Part shown: in pieces, positions 8,411 through 16,724 of the stretch
Position numbering within the stretch: position 1 is the stretch's first letter
Layout: each line of letters opens with the position of its first letter
Assembly: GCF_001269655.1 (NCBI RefSeq)
Contig: NZ_LHVE01000007.1
Location: 434,001 to 498,000 of the forward strand
DNA: 64,000 bases
DNA from: Pseudomonas thivervalensis
GTDB taxonomy: Bacteria > Pseudomonadota > Gammaproteobacteria > Pseudomonadales > Pseudomonadaceae
Reading direction: 5' to 3'
Position numbers and translations under genes: made by a program
Notes under the pieces: generated by a model
The model's input: the letters and a program-made list of their open reading frames with translations, nothing else
The model's database searches: none
Told to the model about the DNA's origin: nothing

Positions 8411-8727
8411 CAGCTTGCGTCCCGCAGGGCCAGTTGCACCCGGCCGTTTTCGACCCGGGCCGAATGATGATGGGCGCAGCCCACGTCAGGGGCCTGGGCC
8501 AGACCGGTTTCCAGGTCGATCTGCCAGTTGTGCAACGGGCAGGCCACGCGCTTGCCGTAGACCAACCCTTGGGACAGCGGGCCACCTTTATGCGGGCAAC
8601 GGTCATCGAGGGCGAACACTTCATCGTCGCTGGTACGGAAAATCGCGATATCGCCTTTGGGGCCATTGATGATGCGCGAACCGAGGACATTGATCTCTTC
8701 CAGTGCGCAGATATCCAACCAGTTCAT
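8410..8727 (-). CDS. nirD: Nitrite reductase small subunit NirD
   Basis: A Rieske-fold protein of 105 residues that partners NirB in NADH-dependent nitrite reduction. It keeps the pattern C-P-H (RCPHKGG) and C-x2-H (CPLHNW), so unlike the E. coli protein it may bind a [2Fe-2S] cluster. The ATG at 8727 overlaps the nirB stop as ATGA, and the stop overlaps the nasC start. Translation of the three genes is therefore tightly coupled. Confidence 0.95.
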   Translation of the reverse strand: MNWLDICALEEINVLGSRIINGPKGDIAIFRTSDDEVFALDDRCPHKGGPLSQGLVYGKRVACPLHNWQIDLETGLAQAPDVGCAHHHSARVENGRVQLALRDAS

Positions 8728-11177
8728 GCCGGCACCTCCAGGTTCTTCACGGGGATGACTTCGAACTCTTTCTTCAACTGAGGCTGTTCCAGGCGTTGCT
8801 TCCAAGGGTCCTGTTCCAGCGACAGGGAAAACTTCAGGCGTTCGTGGAGAGCCTTGCGTCGCTCGGGGTCTTCCAGCACAGCTTTCTTGATGTGCTCCAT
8901 GCCAACCCGCTGCATGTAATGCACGGTGCGTTCGAGGTAGAAGGCTTCCTCGCGGTACAGCTGCAGAAAGGCGCCGTTGTATTCACGCACTTCTTCGGCG
9001 GTCTTGAGCTTGACGAAAAACTCGGCGACCTCGGTCTTGATCCCGCCATTGCCGCCGATGTACATCTCCCAGCCGGAATCGACGCCGATAATTCCCACGT
9101 CCTTGATGCCGGCTTCCGAGCAGTTGCGTGGGCAGCCGGAGACGGCCAGCTTCACTTTGTGTGGCGACCACATGTTGAACAGGTCGTGTTCCAACTCGAT
9201 GCCCAGTTGGGTGGAGTTCTGCGTGCCGAAGCGGCAGAACTCGCTGCCGACGCAGGTCTTCACGGTGCGGATGGATTTGCCGTAGGCGTGGCCGGACGGC
9301 ATGTCGAGGTCTTTCCAGACGCCGGGCAGGTCCTGCTTCTTGATCCCCAGCAAATCGATGCGCTGCCCACCGGTGACCTTGACCATCGGCACGTTGTACT
9401 TGTCGGCCACGTCGGCGATGCGCCGCAGCTCGGACGGGTTGGTCACGCCGCCCCACATCCGCGGGACCACGGAGTAGGTGCCGTCTTTCTGGATGTTGGC
9501 GTGGGCGCGTTCGTTGATCAGGCGCGACTGCGGGTCGTCGTGGGCTTCGCCAGGCCAGGTGGAGATCAGGTAGTAGTTCAACGCCGGGCGGCAGGTGGCG
9601 CAACCGTTCGGGGTGCGCCAGTTCAGGTAGCTCATGGTCCCGGCGATGGTCAAAAGGTGCTGGTCGCGGATCGCCTGGCGGATCTGGCCGTGGTTGAGGT
9701 CGCTGCAACCGCAGATGGCTTTTTCGCTTTTCGGCTTGACGTCCGCCGCGCCGCCGACGGTGTTGATCAGGATCTGTTCCACCAGGCCAGCGCAGGAGCC
9801 ACAGGAACTGGCGGCTTTGGTGTGTTTCTTCACGTCATCGACGCTGAACAGTCCATGTTCCTGGATCGCCTTGACGATGGTGCCCTTGCACACGCCATTG
9901 CAGCCGCAGACTTCGGCGGTGTCGGCCATGCTCATGGCTTTGTCCTGGCCTTGGTGGCCGACGTCGCCCAGCGCATTTTCACCAAACATGAGGTGATCGC
10001 GGATCTCGCTGATGCCGTGGTTCTCACGGATCTGGCGGAAGTACCAGCCGCCGTCTGCGGTATCGCCGTACAGGCAGGCGCCGACCAACACGTCGTCCTT
10101 GATCACCAATTTCTTGTAGACGCCGCCAATCGGGTCGGAAAGGGTGATGGTCTCGGTGCCTTCACCGCCCATGAAGTCGCCGGCGGAGAACAGGTCGATG
10201 CCGGTGACTTTCAACTTGGTCGACGTGACAGAGCCTTTGTAAGTGGCGAAGCCCAGTTGCGCGAGGTGGTTGGCGCAGACCTTGGCCTGTTCGAACAGCG
10301 GTGCCACCAGGCCGTAGGCGGTGCCGCGATGACTGGCGCATTCGCCGATGGCGTAGATGCGCGGGTCGTAGGTTTGCATCGTGTCGTTGACCAGGATCCC
10401 GCGGTTGCACGGGATACCGGATTTTTCCGCCAGTTCGGTATTGGGACGGATGCCGGCGGCCATCACCACCAGGTCGGCGGGAATGATGTCGCCGTTCTTG
10501 AACTGGACCGAGCCGACCCGGCCATTGCCGGCGTCGTGCAGGGCCTGGGTCTGTTCGCAGAGGCGGAACTTCAGGCCACGGTTTTCCAGGGCAGTTTGCA
10601 GCAGTTGGCCGCTGGTCTTGTCCAGTTGCCGTTCCAACAGCCATTCGCCGATGTGGACGACGGTCACGTCCATGCCCCGCAGTTTCAAACCGTTGGCCGC
10701 TTCCAGGCCCAGCAGGCCGCCACCGATGACCACGGCGTGCTTGTGGGTCTTGGCGGTGTCGATCATTGCCTGGGTGTCGGCGATGTCACGGTAGCCGATC
10801 ACGCCGTCCAGGGTGTTGCCGGGGATCGGCAGAATGAAGGGTGTGGAGCCGGTGGCGATCAGCAGGCGATCGTATTCGGCTTCGCTGCCGTCTTCGGCGA
10901 TGACGCGGCGCTTGACCCGGTCGATCTCCACCACTTTGCGGTTGAGCAGCAGCTTGATGTTGTTGTCCAGGTACCAGCTCAGGTCGTTGAGCACGATCTC
11001 TTCGAACGTCTGCTCACCGGCCAGCACCGGCGAGAGCAGGATGCGGTTGTAGTTGGTGTGGGGCTCGGCGCCGAACACCGTGATGTCGTACAGCTCGTTG
11101 CTCAGCTTGAGCAATTCCTCGAGGGTGCGAACCCCGGCCATGCCGTTGCCGATCATCACCAGTTTGAGTTTTTTCAT
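8724..11177 (-). CDS. nirB: NADH-dependent nitrite reductase large subunit NirB
   Basis: A protein of 817 residues that reduces nitrite to ammonium in the cytoplasm. Domains in order: FAD/NAD-binding at about 1-410 (VMIGNGMAGVRTLEEL, VVIGGGLLGLEAA), a BFD-like [2Fe-2S] domain at about 415-480 (VCGCNGVCKG, SCGSCAG), then the sulfite/nitrite reductase half. The siroheme/[4Fe-4S] ligands are seen as CVGSEFC and CPRNC at about 635-680. The ATG at 11177 has GGAGA in front. It is the first gene of nirB-nirD-nasC-cobA and is preceded by a long regulated leader with a sigma-54 promoter, hexaloop hairpins and an intrinsic terminator. Expression should need both nitrogen limitation and NasT antitermination. 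Confidence 0.97.
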   Translation of the reverse strand: MKKLKLVMIGNGMAGVRTLEELLKLSNELYDITVFGAEPHTNYNRILLSPVLAGEQTFEEIVLNDLSWYLDNNIKLLLNRKVVEIDRVKRRVIAEDGSEAEYDRLLIATGSTPFILPIPGNTLDGVIGYRDIADTQAMIDTAKTHKHAVVIGGGLLGLEAANGLKLRGMDVTVVHIGEWLLERQLDKTSGQLLQTALENRGLKFRLCEQTQALHDAGNGRVGSVQFKNGDIIPADLVVMAAGIRPNTELAEKSGIPCNRGILVNDTMQTYDPRIYAIGECASHRGTAYGLVAPLFEQAKVCANHLAQLGFATYKGSVTSTKLKVTGIDLFSAGDFMGGEGTETITLSDPIGGVYKKLVIKDDVLVGACLYGDTADGGWYFRQIRENHGISEIRDHLMFGENALGDVGHQGQDKAMSMADTAEVCGCNGVCKGTIVKAIQEHGLFSVDDVKKHTKAASSCGSCAGLVEQILINTVGGAADVKPKSEKAICGCSDLNHGQIRQAIRDQHLLTIAGTMSYLNWRTPNGCATCRPALNYYLISTWPGEAHDDPQSRLINERAHANIQKDGTYSVVPRMWGGVTNPSELRRIADVADKYNVPMVKVTGGQRIDLLGIKKQDLPGVWKDLDMPSGHAYGKSIRTVKTCVGSEFCRFGTQNSTQLGIELEHDLFNMWSPHKVKLAVSGCPRNCSEAGIKDVGIIGVDSGWEMYIGGNGGIKTEVAEFFVKLKTAEEVREYNGAFLQLYREEAFYLERTVHYMQRVGMEHIKKAVLEDPERRKALHERLKFSLSLEQDPWKQRLEQPQLKKEFEVIPVKNLEVPA

Positions 11178-11242
11178 CAGGGTTCTCCGCAAGCTCATGT
11201 CCGTTTCATCACGGCGATCGGACTGGCTCGGCAATTTTTACG

Positions 11243-11290
11243 AAAACAAAAAAAGGCGTCCCGCTAGCACAAGCTAGCGAGGACGCCTTT
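11243..11290 (-). terminator. Leader terminator upstream of nirB (attenuator)
   Basis: On the minus strand AAAGGCGTCC and GGACGCCTTT close a long stem, extended inside by CGCTAGC and GCTAGCG, followed by TTTTTTTGTTTT. It stands between the promoter and the nirB start, so it must be bypassed for expression. Its 5' arm (11281-11290) is the loop and 3' arm of the second hexaloop hairpin, so the two structures exclude each other. Confidence 0.93.
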
Positions 11291-11338
11291 GTCCTGGTCC
11301 CGTTCTCTCGGGAAGCACCGCCTTCATCGTTGGAGGCG
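11280..11338 (-). promoter_or_regulatory. ANTAR (NasT) target hairpins in the nirB leader
   Basis: On the transcript, hairpin P1 (11298-11313) is UCCCG-AGAGAA-CGGGA. Two bases later P2 (11280-11295) is AGGAC-AAAGGC-GUCCU. Both have six-base loops with A at position 1 and G at position 4, the established signature of ANTAR-protein targets. P2 shares bases with the 5' arm of the leader terminator, which is the expected antitermination switch. A further hairpin upstream (11319-11338) has loop AACGAU, again A1 and G4. NasT control of the nirB leader is established in P. aeruginosa. The base-pairing here was worked out by eye. Confidence 0.87.
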
Positions 11339-11365
11339 TTGCTTTATGTATGGTGAGAGAGGTTA

Positions 11366-11381
11366 TGCAGTGGTTGTGCCA
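11366..11381 (-). promoter_or_regulatory. Sigma-54 promoter of nirB
   Basis: Minus-strand TGGCACAACCACTGCA matches the consensus TGGCAC-N5-TTGCA, with GG and GC at the required -24/-12 spacing and one mismatch. Transcription would start near 11356, 18 bases before the first leader hairpin. This predicts RpoN/NtrC control by nitrogen supply. Confidence 0.82.
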
Positions 11382-11506
11382 AGTGCTTCGGGGGCGCGGA
11401 TTTATTGGGGCTAGCGCGGGGCGGGGGCGTTGGAGGGGGATTTATTGCACCGAATCAAAGCGTGTTGCCCGGTAATGGAGCGCGCAAGGGCTAGAGAAAA
11501 AGCTTT

Positions 11507-11601
11507 TGTGGCGAGGGAGCTTGCTCCCGCTGGGCTGCGAAGCAGACCCAAAAAAACGGCGACCGCTGCGCGCTCGAGCGGGAGCAAGCTCCCTCGCCAC
11601 G
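11507..11601. repeat. Inverted repeat of the GGCGAGGGAGC family
   Basis: TGTGGCGAGGGAGCTTGCTC CCGCT and the inverse AGCGGGAGCAAGCTCCCTCG CCAC enclose about 45 bases. It abuts the stop codon of the kinase gene. With the nirB leader it accounts for the 425 bases between the kinase gene and nirB. Confidence 0.9.
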
Positions 11602-11602
11602 G

Positions 11603-13273
11603 TCATGAGTGGAATACCAGGAACAGCAGCGCAACGTTCATCACCAACGACACCAGCGCCAACGTCCGCCAGACCTTCAGCGGCTCTCGTTCCAGCAGCG
11701 GCCTGGGCCGTACGCTCAAACTTCGGCGCTCGCCCTGTTCCAGCAGCAACAGCCATTCCTCGGCGGTTTCAAAGCGCTGGCCCGGATCTGCCGCGACGGC
11801 ACGTTCCAGGCTTTGCCCGAGCCATTCGGCCAGGTCCGGCCGATAGCGGCTGGCACTGACCGGCACACCAAAGCGCGGTCGCTGGAAGGCTTCGATTTCG
11901 CCGTAGGGATAATGCCCAGTCAGCAGGAAGTACAAGGTCACGCCGACGGCGTACAAATCCTGCTGCGCCGTGGGGGCGGTGCCACCGAAGGCTTCCGGGG
12001 CAATGTAGCTGGGAGTGCCGGGCAACACGTTGGCCTGGTCCTCCGACAGGCCCGGGCAGTACGCCAGGCCAAAGTCCAGCAAGCGCAATTCGCCGTCGTC
12101 GCCCAGGTGCAGGTTTTCCGGCTTGATGTCGCGGTGGTAGATCTGCCGTCGATGCAACAGACCCACCGCCCGCACCAGCCGTTGCGCCAGGTCCTGCCAT
12201 TGGGCCAGGGGCAACGGCCCGCCCTGGTTGAACAGCTCGGCCAGGGTCGCGCCGGGATATTCGCGCATCACGTAGTACAGGTGCTGACGTTGGGGAACGC
12301 CATGCACCTCGGGAAACTGCCGTCCGGCGACGCGCTTGAGAAACCATTCCTCCGAGAGCAAGGCCTGGCCAGCGCGGCTGTCGTCCCGTAGTTGCACGGG
12401 CAAGGTCTTCAGCAGCCAGGGTTGACCCTGGCCGTCGCGCACGCGGTAGAGCAACGATTGCTGGCTCTGGCCGAGCAGGCTTTCGATCTGCCAACCCTCG
12501 AATACTTGGCCCGCTTTCAGTGCAGGCGGCAGGGGCCATTGCTGCAACTGGATCAGGGCATCGCCAATGCTGGACTCGCCCAGGGCATCGACCCGCACCA
12601 ACAACGCGCTGGCATTGTCCTGGCTGCCGGCCAGGTGCGCGGCGTTGACCAGCGTCTGTGCGGCGAGGTTCAGGTCCGGCTGGTCGCGAAGGATGCCGGC
12701 GATGGCCGTGTCCCCCAAGACCGCCCAGACGCCATCGCTGAGCAACACGAAGGTTTCGTCGGTGCGCAATTCGCCGTCGAGAAAATCGAGGATCAGGTGT
12801 TGATCCAGGCCCAGGGCCCGCTTGAGCACATGTTGCATGCCCTGCTGTTCCCAGACGTGATCTTCGCTGACCCGTTGCAGGTGATCGGCGTGCCAGCGGT
12901 AGACCCGGCAATCACCGACGTGGGCCAAGGTGAAGCGCCGGCCCCGCAGGACCAGGGCGCTGACAGTGGTGAGCAGCGGTTGCCCACCGCCGTTGGCCTG
13001 CAGCCAGCGGTTCTGGGCCAGCAACAGCCGGTCCAGTGCCTGGGCCACGCCCCAGGTTTGCGGCGTGGAATAGTAGTCCAGGGCCAGGGCCTGCAAGGTC
13101 GAACGGGCGGCCAGTCCGCCATCGGCGCATTGGCTCACGCCGTCGGCGATGGCGAACAGGTAACCCTTGCTGGCGGCCAGGGCCGGGGCGGGGGTGACCA
13201 GGCGCAGGGCGTCCTGGTTTTCCTCCCGTGGGCCGATGGCGCTGGCTTCGGCGAAACTCAATTGCAGGCTCAT
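11603..13273 (-). CDS. Fused PP2C phosphatase / Ser-Thr protein kinase
   Basis: A protein of 556 residues. The first ~230 are a PP2C phosphatase with REENQDA, ADGVS, GDCRVYR, LLSDGVW and SQDNAS. At about 255-520 follows a eukaryotic-type kinase with HRDIKPEN, DFG and APEAFGG. The glycine loop (LLGQSQQSLLY) is poor, with only one of its usual glycines. A single membrane helix ends the protein (about 535-554, WRTLALVSLVMNVALLFLVF), so the catalytic domains are probably cytoplasmic and membrane-tethered. It starts nine bases after the nasA stop and should be co-transcribed with the nitrate transporter, as in P. aeruginosa. Its substrate is unknown. Confidence 0.92.
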   Translation of the reverse strand: MSLQLSFAEASAIGPREENQDALRLVTPAPALAASKGYLFAIADGVSQCADGGLAARSTLQALALDYYSTPQTWGVAQALDRLLLAQNRWLQANGGGQPLLTTVSALVLRGRRFTLAHVGDCRVYRWHADHLQRVSEDHVWEQQGMQHVLKRALGLDQHLILDFLDGELRTDETFVLLSDGVWAVLGDTAIAGILRDQPDLNLAAQTLVNAAHLAGSQDNASALLVRVDALGESSIGDALIQLQQWPLPPALKAGQVFEGWQIESLLGQSQQSLLYRVRDGQGQPWLLKTLPVQLRDDSRAGQALLSEEWFLKRVAGRQFPEVHGVPQRQHLYYVMREYPGATLAELFNQGGPLPLAQWQDLAQRLVRAVGLLHRRQIYHRDIKPENLHLGDDGELRLLDFGLAYCPGLSEDQANVLPGTPSYIAPEAFGGTAPTAQQDLYAVGVTLYFLLTGHYPYGEIEAFQRPRFGVPVSASRYRPDLAEWLGQSLERAVAADPGQRFETAEEWLLLLEQGERRSLSVRPRPLLEREPLKVWRTLALVSLVMNVALLFLVFHS

Positions 13274-13282
13274 GGTTGCAGG

Positions 13283-14494
13283 TTAGACCCGAGCAGCGGT
13301 GACAGCGGCCGAACCCCAAGTGGTTCTCCAGCGACGCTTGACGCCGTACAGGCCGAACCAGGCCAGGACGCCGAGGCTGGCGAACAACCACAGCGCCAGT
13401 TGATAACTGCCGGTGCTCTGCTTGATCGCACCCATGCCTGCCGCCAGGGCGAAGCCGCCGATGCCGCCGGCCATGCCGATCAGCCCGGTCATCACGCCGA
13501 TTTCGCGACGGAAGCGTTGTGGCACCAGTTGGAATACCGCACCGTTGCCCGCACCCAAACCGAGCATGGTGCAGACGAACAAGGCCAGGGCCGCATAGGA
13601 GCTTGGCAGGTTGAAGCCCACTGCGGCGATGCAGACGGCCGCCACGGTGTACATGCCCAGCAAGGTGCGGATGCCACCGAAACGGTCCGCCAGGGCGCCG
13701 CCCAAGGGACGCATCAGGCTGCCACCGAAGACGCAGGCGGCGGTGTAGTAGCCGGCAGTGACGGGGCTCAGGCCATATTGGTCGTTGAAGTAGCCGGGCA
13801 GGGCGCTGGCCAGGCCGATGAAACCGCCGAAGGTTACGCTGTAGAAGAACATGAACCACCAGCTGTCACGGTCGCCGAGGGCCTTGAGGTAGTCGGCCAT
13901 GGATTTGGCTTTTGGACGCTCTGGGGCGTTCTTGGCCAGCCAGGCGAAGAGGACCAGGGTCAGCACCAGCGGGATCAGCGCGAAGCCGAACACGTTGGTC
14001 CAGCCGAACGCCACCGCCATGACCGGTGCGATCAATGCTGCAAGTACGGTGCCCGAGTTACCGGCCCCGGCGATGCCCATGGCCTTGCCCTGGTGTTGTG
14101 GCGGATACCATTGGGAGGCCAGTGGCAGGGCCACGGCGAACGAGGCGCCGGCCACGCCCAGGAACAGGCCCAGCAACAGCGCTTGTTCGTAGCTGTGGAT
14201 GCCCAGCTTCCAGGCGCAGAACAGCGCGCCGATCACAATCACCTGGCCGACCATGCCGGCGGTCTTCGGTGAAATCCGGTCGGCCAGCAGGCCCATGAAC
14301 AGGCGCAGCACGGCACCGGCCAGGATTGGCGTAGCGACCATCAGGCCGCGTTGCTGGGTGGTCAGGTGCAGGTCAGCGGAGATTTGTACCGCCAGTGGGC
14401 CGAGCAGGTACCAGACCATGAAACTCAGGTCGAAATAAAGAAAGGCCGCGAACAGTGTCGGGGTGTGGCCGGATTTCCAGAAGCTTGAATTCAT
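13283..14494 (-). CDS. nasA: Nitrate transporter of the MFS NNP/NarK family
   Basis: An inner-membrane protein of 403 residues with about 12 helices that imports nitrate, and possibly nitrite. The NNP-family signatures are visible: the glycine-rich GVAGASFAVALPLASQWYPP with GIAGAGNSG after it, and a second one GNGAVFQLVPQRF with GMAGGIGGFAL. Positively charged residues at the start of RLFMGLLADRISPKTAG resemble the conserved substrate arginine region. It is the first gene of nasA-kinase. A sigma-54 promoter, hexaloop hairpins and an intrinsic terminator precede it, matching those in front of nirB, so uptake and reduction should be switched on together. Confidence 0.95.
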   Translation of the reverse strand: MNSSFWKSGHTPTLFAAFLYFDLSFMVWYLLGPLAVQISADLHLTTQQRGLMVATPILAGAVLRLFMGLLADRISPKTAGMVGQVIVIGALFCAWKLGIHSYEQALLLGLFLGVAGASFAVALPLASQWYPPQHQGKAMGIAGAGNSGTVLAALIAPVMAVAFGWTNVFGFALIPLVLTLVLFAWLAKNAPERPKAKSMADYLKALGDRDSWWFMFFYSVTFGGFIGLASALPGYFNDQYGLSPVTAGYYTAACVFGGSLMRPLGGALADRFGGIRTLLGMYTVAAVCIAAVGFNLPSSYAALALFVCTMLGLGAGNGAVFQLVPQRFRREIGVMTGLIGMAGGIGGFALAAGMGAIKQSTGSYQLALWLFASLGVLAWFGLYGVKRRWRTTWGSAAVTAARV

Positions 14495-14583
14495 CGCGCA
14501 CCTCAGCTGTAAAAGTCTCGAGAAATGAGTCAGTGCTTAGAGCAGTGCGCCGCCTGTGGTCGCACCACCGGCCCCGAAGAGCC

Positions 14584-14640
14584 AAAACAAAAAAACGCCG
14601 CAACCCGGATCGCCAGAGAGGCAAGAAGGGTGTGCGACGT
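14584..14640 (-). terminator. Leader terminator upstream of nasA
   Basis: On the transcript ACGUCGCA-C-ACCC pairs with GGGU-UGCGGCGU (one bulged C, one G-U pair), and the loop contains a small inner GCC/GGC hairpin. UUUUUUUGUUUU follows. The 5' arm overlaps the 3' arm of hexaloop hairpin P2 (shared bases 14635-14640), so antitermination is structurally possible. Confidence 0.9.
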
Positions 14641-14675
14641 CTTTGTCGTAGGTGGGGCAACCGCCGTTGGTTACC
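14635..14675 (-). promoter_or_regulatory. ANTAR (NasT) target hairpins in the nasA leader
   Basis: P1 (14656-14675) reads GGUAACC-AACGGC-GGUUGCC on the transcript, a seven-base-pair stem with one G-U. P2 (14635-14648) is CGAC-AAAGAC-GUCG. Both six-base loops have A1 and G4. The linker is seven bases. P2 overlaps the terminator 5' arm exactly as in the nirB leader. Read from sequence; binding by NasT is inferred. Confidence 0.85.
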
Positions 14676-14689
14676 TGTGGGGTTGCTTA

Positions 14690-14705
14690 AGCGAGATCTG
14701 TGCCA
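14690..14705 (-). promoter_or_regulatory. Sigma-54 promoter of nasA
   Basis: Minus-strand TGGCACAGATCTCGCT has the full TGGCAC element and GC at the correct distance (one mismatch in TTGCW). The predicted start near 14680 places hairpin P1 within the first bases of the transcript. Confidence 0.82.
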
Positions 14706-14715
14706 GGTCTGTCAT

Positions 14716-14827
14716 GATCGTTCCCACGCTCTGCGTGGGAATGCATCCCGTGACGCTCTGCGTCACCTTGTGAAGCGAAACGCGGAGCGTCCCTGGCGGC
14801 ATTCCCACGCAGAGCGTGGGAACGATC
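14716..14827. repeat. Long palindromic repeat (GATCGTTCCCACGC family)
   Basis: GATCGTTCCCACGCTCTGCG TGGGAATGCA and the inverse GCATTCCCACGCAGAGCGTG GGAACGATC flank a centre with a second inverted pair (GACGCTCTGCGTC and GCGGAGCGTC). The same family recurs at 28521-28629 and 30824-30935. It fills the space between the nasA promoter and the nasT end. Confidence 0.92.
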
Positions 14828-14861
14828 ATTAGTAGGGGGCAAGGCAGGCGCTACAGGGCTT

Positions 14862-15437
14862 TCAGCCGAGCAGTTCGTTCATGGCAATGATCTGCTCCGC
14901 CACCTGGATCAGCTTCTGCTGGCGGCTCATGGCCTGGCGGCGCATCAGGGTGTAGGCCTGTTCCTCGTTGCATTCCTTCATCTTCATCAGCATGCCCTTG
15001 GCCAGTTCGATGCGCTTGCGTTCGGCCAGTTGCTGGTCCCGGGCCAAGAGCTGGGCACGCAAGGCCTGGTCGCTTTCGAAGCGGGCCATGGCCACGTCGA
15101 GGATCGGTTGCAGGCGCGCGGCATGGATGCCTTCGACGATGTAGGCGCTGACGCCTGACTTGATCGCCTGGCGCATCACATTGGGGTCGTGCTCGTCGGT
15201 AAACATGACGATCGGTCGTGGCTGGTCGCGACTGACCAGCACCACTTGTTCCATCACATCGCGCCCGGGTGACTCAGTATCGATCAGGATCACATCCGGG
15301 CGCACCGTTTCGACGCGCGCTGGCAGGTCGATGGTCAGGCCGGACTCGTCGATCACTTCGAAGCCGGCTTCAATCAGCGCAGCCTTGAGGCGGCCGACTT
15401 TTTTCGCGGTGTCGTTGATCAGCAGGATACGCAGCAT
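14862..15437 (-). CDS. nasT: ANTAR-domain antiterminator NasT
   Basis: A protein of 191 residues. The N-terminal ~120 form a response-regulator-like receiver (LLINDTAKKVGRLKAALIEA, VILIDTESPG, PIVMFTDEHDP). The C-terminal ANTAR domain follows at about 130-185 (ERKRIELAKGMLMKMKECNE, AYTLMRRQAM). NasT binds paired hexaloop hairpins in nascent RNA and prevents termination. NasS holds it inactive without nitrate or nitrite. The gene lies 14 bases after nasS and the pair is surely co-transcribed. No histidine kinase is present, consistent with control by protein-protein binding and not by phosphorylation. Confidence 0.96.
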   Translation of the reverse strand: MLRILLINDTAKKVGRLKAALIEAGFEVIDESGLTIDLPARVETVRPDVILIDTESPGRDVMEQVVLVSRDQPRPIVMFTDEHDPNVMRQAIKSGVSAYIVEGIHAARLQPILDVAMARFESDQALRAQLLARDQQLAERKRIELAKGMLMKMKECNEEQAYTLMRRQAMSRQQKLIQVAEQIIAMNELLG

Positions 15438-15451
15438 GGTCGTGGCTCCTG

Positions 15452-16663
15452 TCAGCGGCTGGCGAGAAGGGGAGCCGCATCGCTCAAGGCGTGCAGTTTG
15501 AAGCTGCGGGCGTACCCGGCCGGGTCCGAGCCATCCCAGGTGGTGCCGTCGATCAACTGGCTGCTGCGCATGTCCTGGACCGGGGACGCAATGTCCAGCG
15601 CCGCGCAGGCTTCACGGTACAGCGTGAGCTGCTGGACGTCCCGGGTTACGGCCAGGTAATCCGGGTCTTCGCGCAGCAGGCCCCAGCGACGGAACTGGGT
15701 CATGAACCACATGCCGTCGGACAGGTACGGCAGGTTCACCTCGCCGCCGCCATGAAAACGCATGGCGTGGGGATCCTGCCAACTGTTGCCCAAGCCGTCG
15801 GCATAGATGCCCAGCAGGCGTGGCTCGATACAGTCCAGCGGGGCGTCGAGGTATTCCGGCGCACTCAACAGTTGCGCGGTGCTGCGACGGTTCTCGTTGC
15901 TTTGCTCGATGAAGCGGCTGGCTTCGAGGATCGCCATCACCAAGGCCCGGGCGGTATTGGGGTATTGCTCGACGAACGCACGGGTGCAGCCGAGGACTTT
16001 TTCCGGGTGATCCGGCCAGATGGTCTGGGTGGTCGCCAGGGTAAAGCCGAGGTTTTGCTTCACCGCGCTGGCGCACCAGGGTTCGCCCACACAAAACCCG
16101 TCGATGCGCCCGGCTTGCAGGTGCGCGACCATTTGTGGCGGCGGCACCACCACGCTGTCGACGTCCGACAAGGGGTGGATGCCCTGGGCGGCGAGCCAGT
16201 AATAGAGCCACATGGCGTGGGTGCCGGTGGGGAAGGTCTGGGCGAAGGTCAGTTTCGGGCGAGTTTGGTGCACGTGCCGTTCCAGTGCTTCAGGACTGGT
16301 CACGCCCTGGGCCTGCAAGCCATGGGACAGGTTGATGCTCTGGCCATTCTGGTTCAGCCCCATCAACACCGCCATGTCGGTCGGGGCGACCCCGCCGATG
16401 CCCAAGTGCACGGCGTAGATCAGGCCATACAGGCTGTGGGCGGCATCGATTTCACCGCTGACCAGTTTGTCCCGCAGATTGGCCCAGGACGCCTGGCGCT
16501 TGAGGTTCAAGGTCAGGCCGTAAGGTTGGGCGAAGCCCTGGGTGGCGGCCACCACCACCGGGGCACAGTCGCTCAAGGCCATGAAACCGAGGTTGACCGC
16601 GCTCTTTTCCGGGGCATCGCTGCCGTTGACCCAGGCCAGGGGATTGGCTGGAACTTCATTCAT
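15452..16663 (-). CDS. nasS: Nitrate sensor NasS
   Basis: A protein of 403 residues of the CmpA/NrtA nitrate-binding family ([17 protein letters not shown] segment [16 protein letters not shown], then [20 protein letters not shown] and GFCVGEPWC). It has no signal peptide or lipobox, unlike transport-binding proteins, so it is a cytoplasmic sensor. It sequesters NasT when nitrate and nitrite are absent. I choose the ATG at 16663, preceded by GGAAGGTG. The ATG at 16681 lies directly at the T run of a leader terminator and is unlikely. Its upstream region itself has a sigma-54 promoter and hexaloop-like hairpins. Confidence 0.95.
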   Translation of the reverse strand: MNEVPANPLAWVNGSDAPEKSAVNLGFMALSDCAPVVVAATQGFAQPYGLTLNLKRQASWANLRDKLVSGEIDAAHSLYGLIYAVHLGIGGVAPTDMAVLMGLNQNGQSINLSHGLQAQGVTSPEALERHVHQTRPKLTFAQTFPTGTHAMWLYYWLAAQGIHPLSDVDSVVVPPPQMVAHLQAGRIDGFCVGEPWCASAVKQNLGFTLATTQTIWPDHPEKVLGCTRAFVEQYPNTARALVMAILEASRFIEQSNENRRSTAQLLSAPEYLDAPLDCIEPRLLGIYADGLGNSWQDPHAMRFHGGGEVNLPYLSDGMWFMTQFRRWGLLREDPDYLAVTRDVQQLTLYREACAALDIASPVQDMRSSQLIDGTTWDGSDPAGYARSFKLHALSDAAPLLASR

Positions 16664-16681
16664 CGGTATCACCTTCCGCAT

Positions 16682-16724
16682 AAAAAAGCGCCGTGTCCGG
16701 GCTCAGGAGACCGGACGACGACGC
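16682..16724 (-). terminator. Leader terminator upstream of nasS
   Basis: On the transcript GCGUCGU-C-GUCCGG pairs with CCGGAC-ACGGCGC, giving thirteen pairs with one bulged C and one G-U, followed by UUUUUU. The T run ends just before the in-frame ATG at 16681 and 18 bases before the chosen nasS start, so it acts in the leader. Confidence 0.85.

Noticed and set aside
8703..11267. Very long plus-strand open frame of 854 codons
   Set aside because: It is fully antisense to nirB, rich in Val/Ala/Gln as expected of a mirror frame in high-GC DNA, and has no domain.
12392..14272. Plus-strand open frame of 626 codons
   Set aside because: Antisense to the kinase and nasA genes; composition of a shadow frame.
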